In this document: in pieces, positions 60,831 through 64,000 of the stretch
Layout: the number at the start of each line of letters is the position of its first letter
Position numbering within the stretch: position 1 is the first letter of the stretch
Origin: Enterobacteriaceae bacterium
Lineage (GTDB): Bacteria; Pseudomonadota; Gammaproteobacteria; Enterobacterales; Enterobacteriaceae
Direction: 5' to 3'
DNA: 64,000 nucleotides
Assembly: GCA_031253755.1 (NCBI GenBank)
Contig: JAIRVT010000016.1
Span: 1 to 64,000, forward strand
Program-made: the position numbers and the translations under genes
The notes under the pieces: model-generated
What the model was told of the DNA's origin: nothing
What the model saw: only the letters and a program-made list of their open reading frames with translations
Databases searched by the model: none

Positions 60831-61683
60831 TTAAATGACTCCGGACTAATCTAAAACCCACATCTGACAAAGCATATCCCACACTATGATTATCACAACT
60901 GGATAACGTTTTTGAATGAGAAAGATAACTGCCGCCACAAAAATAATACATTTTTACGTTACCAATATCATAACTATCATAGACCCATTCAGAAACATTT
61001 CCACTCATATCGTATAAGCCTAAATCATTGGGTGATAATTTAGCGATAACCTGTGTTCCGAATTTATTTAAATTAAAGTCAGGATACCACGCCACCTTCT
61101 TGGCATTATTGCTACCGGAATGAAAATATCCATATTTCCCTAATTTCAATGCAGGTTTACCCCCTCTTGCGGCAACATGCCATTCATTCAACGTGGGTAA
61201 ACGATATCCGTTAGCTTTTGGATTGATAACAATCTCTGTGATCTTATTTTTATGCTTAATAACCTCATTTCCTTTTTGCTTATTTCCTTTTTGTAAATAG
61301 ACCGGAGTGAGTTTTGATTTTTCACTTAATGCGTTTGAAAAGATAATCACATCCAGCCATTCAATATTTGTTACCGGATGCCGGCCTTTATCTAATTCTG
61401 AAGGGAGGCAATCTTCATAAGATGCGCCGTTACATCCATCATCAAAATCATAACCATTCAACATGGCCCAGTCATAAACTTCCTTATATATTGAATAAGT
61501 CATCTCATTTTTCATAATATAAAACGGATCTAATTTTACATTAGTATGAGATTTATAGTCTTGATTACCAAATACATTACCCACATAATAATCGCCACCT
61601 TCCACCAAAATAAAATTCATATCATCCGATGAATAGGATTTTAATGAAATGATAATAGATAAAAACAAAAACAGATATTTCAC
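60820..61683 (-). CDS. carF: Exported formylglycine-enzyme-like protein at the carF position
   Basis: This is a 287-residue precursor with a signal peptide (about 1-18, S-L-K-S-Y-S). Its mature part is an FGE-sulfatase (SUMF1-like) fold with V-E-G-G-D-Y-Y-V-G-N, N-E-M-T-Y, N-G-Y-R-L-P-T-L-N-E-W-H-V-A-A-R-G, G-L-Y-D-M-S-G-N-V-S-E-W-V and the final D-V-G-F-R-L-V. Near the C-terminus F-C-G-G-S-Y and S-S-C-D-N are present, but I do not see the catalytic cysteine pair of true formylglycine enzymes, so a binding role is more likely. The position fits CarF, an immunity protein. It lies 12 bp after carE. Confidence 0.68.
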   Translation of the reverse strand: MKYLFLFLSIIISLKSYSSDDMNFILVEGGDYYVGNVFGNQDYKSHTNVKLDPFYIMKNEMTYSIYKEVYDWAMLNGYDFDDGCNGASYEDCLPSELDKGRHPVTNIEWLDVIIFSNALSEKSKLTPVYLQKGNKQKGNEVIKHKNKITEIVINPKANGYRLPTLNEWHVAARGGKPALKLGKYGYFHSGSNNAKKVAWYPDFNLNKFGTQVIAKLSPNDLGLYDMSGNVSEWVYDSYDIGNVKMYYFCGGSYLSHSKTLSSCDNHSVGYALSDVGFRLVRSHLNEN

Positions 61684-61695
61684 ACTTCCTCCTTT

Positions 61696-61950
61696 TTATA
61701 TTTCAATATCACTTTTAGGGTAAGAACAACAAGCCAAAATATATCCTAAAGATATATCTTCCCGCGATATACCACCGGAATGGCGTAAATCAACTTCGCC
61801 AACCTTAAGTTTTATTTTACATTTACCACAATGCCCAGAAGCACAATGATACTTTAATTTAACACCATTTTTATAAGCACATCTTAGAATCGTCTCATCA
61901 GATAAAATATTAAAAACATGATTTTCTATCGTTAATTTAAAGGCATCCAT
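61696..61950 (-). CDS. carE: [2Fe-2S] ferredoxin CarE
   Basis: This is an 84-residue plant-type ferredoxin. The cluster ligands are Cys36, Cys41 and Cys44 in the loop C-A-S-G-H-C-G-K-C, plus Cys74 (or the adjacent Cys75) in I-L-A-C-C. It is one base after the carD stop. In Pectobacterium carE lies between carD and carF and is thought to serve redox steps of carbapenem formation; it is not strictly essential for synthesis. The same order and size are seen here. Confidence 0.88.
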   Translation of the reverse strand: MDAFKLTIENHVFNILSDETILRCAYKNGVKLKYHCASGHCGKCKIKLKVGEVDLRHSGGISREDISLGYILACCSYPKSDIEI

Positions 61951-61951
61951 T

Positions 61952-63121
61952 TCAATAATCTCTATTTTTTAATCTAAAGAGTATTTCTTTCAATATTTTT
62001 TTGTTTTCTACAATAAAAGTATCTGTAGATACTGCATTTTCATTTATTCTTCTTAATAAATATGGCAATGACTTATTAATTGGGCCATATGGTAAATATT
62101 TGCATATCCTAATATCATTAGAAGCGAGTTTTGATGTGATATGATCTCCTATTCCATATAATTGACCAACCCAATATGATTTATTTTTAAGTTCGTTTTT
62201 ATTTAAAATATTTGATATGCTTTTTTCATTATGTGTTGCAAAAAAAGGATAAAAATAGTTTATTTCCTTTGAAATATAATCAACCAAAAAATCATAATTG
62301 AAATCAGTTTCCTTTTTCTTTAGGAAAAATGTCCCGATTGTTTTTTCTTTATTATTGATCTCTTCTTCTAAATATGCCCCTCTAACAATTTTAACACCCG
62401 CCTTAATATTATTATTAATAGCAATGTTATGGATTAGCATTAAAAGTTCAATAGATTCCTTTTTATAAGATTGGATGGTCAATGTGATAATAGGCGACAT
62501 TTTATTATATTTAATCATACCCTCTATTGCAATTTCATCTACTGCTGGCTGAATCCAAGATTGTTCTGCATCAATCATAATTCTAACAGTTTTAAGTTCT
62601 GCATAAGAAAATATTTTTTTATAACGCTCTATTAACCTACACCAAGAATTAACGTTTTCCTCAGAAAAATGAGTTCCTCTCACTTTCTTCTCATAAAGAT
62701 GAATATCACCCAATGATGAAGGTTTAATAACAACATACGGTATAGTGCATTCTTTACTTGCAAGATCAATCAAATTTAATGTTGATGCAACAGCATTATT
62801 AAAAAAAACTTCATCGTTTTCGCCTTCAACAGCATAATCCAGTACACTATAAATATTATTTTTTGATAAAAAATCTACATGTTTTTTCGCTTCATAAATA
62901 TTTTCACCACCAAAATAAATCCCATTTAAAAAACCAATGAAAAATTTATTGTATTTATTTAATGTAAACCTAATTATCCATAATGAAATTAATTTCGTAA
63001 CGTTATTTGTTAATAATAAAGTAACAAAAAATTTCAACACAAGGGTTGATGCACTGTATCTAGAGTACAAATATCTTTCGTCTGTAAATTTTTTATCGTT
63101 ACTTAATTTTTTATTAATCAT
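61952..63121 (-). CDS. carD: Proline dehydrogenase-like protein CarD
   Basis: This is a 389-residue FAD-dependent PRODH-barrel protein. Motifs include V-K-I-V-R-G-A-Y-L-E-E-E-I (about 240-252), G-Q-L-Y-G-I-G-D-H-I and the substrate-binding Y-G-P-I-N-K-S-L-P-Y-L-L-R-R-I-N-E-N-A near 350-370, where L-R-R corresponds to the R-R pair that holds the proline carboxylate. CarD is proposed to oxidise proline to pyrroline-5-carboxylate, the precursor that CarB uses. The position between carC and carE matches the Pectobacterium operon. The AT-rich N-terminal 50 residues are poorly conserved. Confidence 0.87.
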   Translation of the reverse strand: MINKKLSNDKKFTDERYLYSRYSASTLVLKFFVTLLLTNNVTKLISLWIIRFTLNKYNKFFIGFLNGIYFGGENIYEAKKHVDFLSKNNIYSVLDYAVEGENDEVFFNNAVASTLNLIDLASKECTIPYVVIKPSSLGDIHLYEKKVRGTHFSEENVNSWCRLIERYKKIFSYAELKTVRIMIDAEQSWIQPAVDEIAIEGMIKYNKMSPIITLTIQSYKKESIELLMLIHNIAINNNIKAGVKIVRGAYLEEEINNKEKTIGTFFLKKKETDFNYDFLVDYISKEINYFYPFFATHNEKSISNILNKNELKNKSYWVGQLYGIGDHITSKLASNDIRICKYLPYGPINKSLPYLLRRINENAVSTDTFIVENKKILKEILFRLKNRDY

Positions 63122-63195
63122 TGTTTTTATATTCTATTGTTAATAGCTCATATAACATTTTATTTTAAATCCCTCCCATCAAGGAGGGAAATAAT

Positions 63196-64000
<805 letters not shown>

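Overview
The window is chromosomal DNA of a gammaproteobacterium of the order Enterobacterales, most likely Xenorhabdus or Photorhabdus (Morganellaceae). Nearly every housekeeping gene has the length and motifs of its Escherichia coli counterpart. The spacers are AT-rich and carry a short palindromic repeat, and the right end holds the distal half of a carbapenem-type operon like that of Pectobacterium. The genus is an inference.

Layout. (1) 0-18.6 kb: argR, mpl, fbp, a DUF1471 gene and a DoxX gene with divergent promoters, a LysE exporter behind a decayed dioxygenase gene, an AlaX-like fragment, ppa, ytfP-tamB-tamA, msrA, ytfL, ytfK, ytfJ, cysQ and fklB. (2) 18.6-21.1 kb: a small accessory patch with a double CMD-domain gene bracketed by 39-bp direct repeats, a hydrophobic protein of unknown function and an AT-rich gap. 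(3) 21.1-39 kb: the block rplI-rpsR-priB-rpsF, rlmB, rnr, nsrR, (an MFS gene), purA, hflC-hflK, hflX, hfq, miaA-mutL, amiB, tsaE, all on the minus strand except the MFS gene. (4) 39-45.1 kb: a region without genes that holds three consensus DnaA boxes and an IHF consensus (a datA-like arrangement), a HIT gene, a broken AEC transporter gene, and three tRNA-Gly genes, one of them separated from the other two by a 3.5-kb indolepyruvate oxidoreductase gene. (5) 45.3-53.5 kb: orn, rsgA, psd, mscM, an MFS gene and a DUF805 gene. (6) 53.9-59.7 kb: yigL, pldB, recQ, yigI, rarD. (7) 59.7-64 kb: carH, carG, carF, carE, carD and carC (cut by the window edge), all on the minus strand.

How it works together. 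tamA and tamB form an outer-membrane assembly and lipid-transport machine. The rpsF group makes ribosomal proteins S6, S18 and L9, with a pseudoknot-like leader. hfq, hflX and hflKC act in RNA and membrane-protein quality control. The car genes encode the late steps of simple carbapenem synthesis (CarC, CarD, CarE), followed by three exported proteins in the positions of the immunity genes carF and carG and of carH. carA and carB are expected just beyond the right edge.

The observations I rate highest are the car operon, a pair of divergent promoters each built like a SoxR/MerR-controlled promoter (4000-4106), the datA-like locus (39.29-39.53 kb), a 19-bp minisatellite running from the end of miaA toward hfq, and a repeat family that brackets hflX and the datA-like locus. 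No CRISPR array, prophage or intact insertion sequence was seen.
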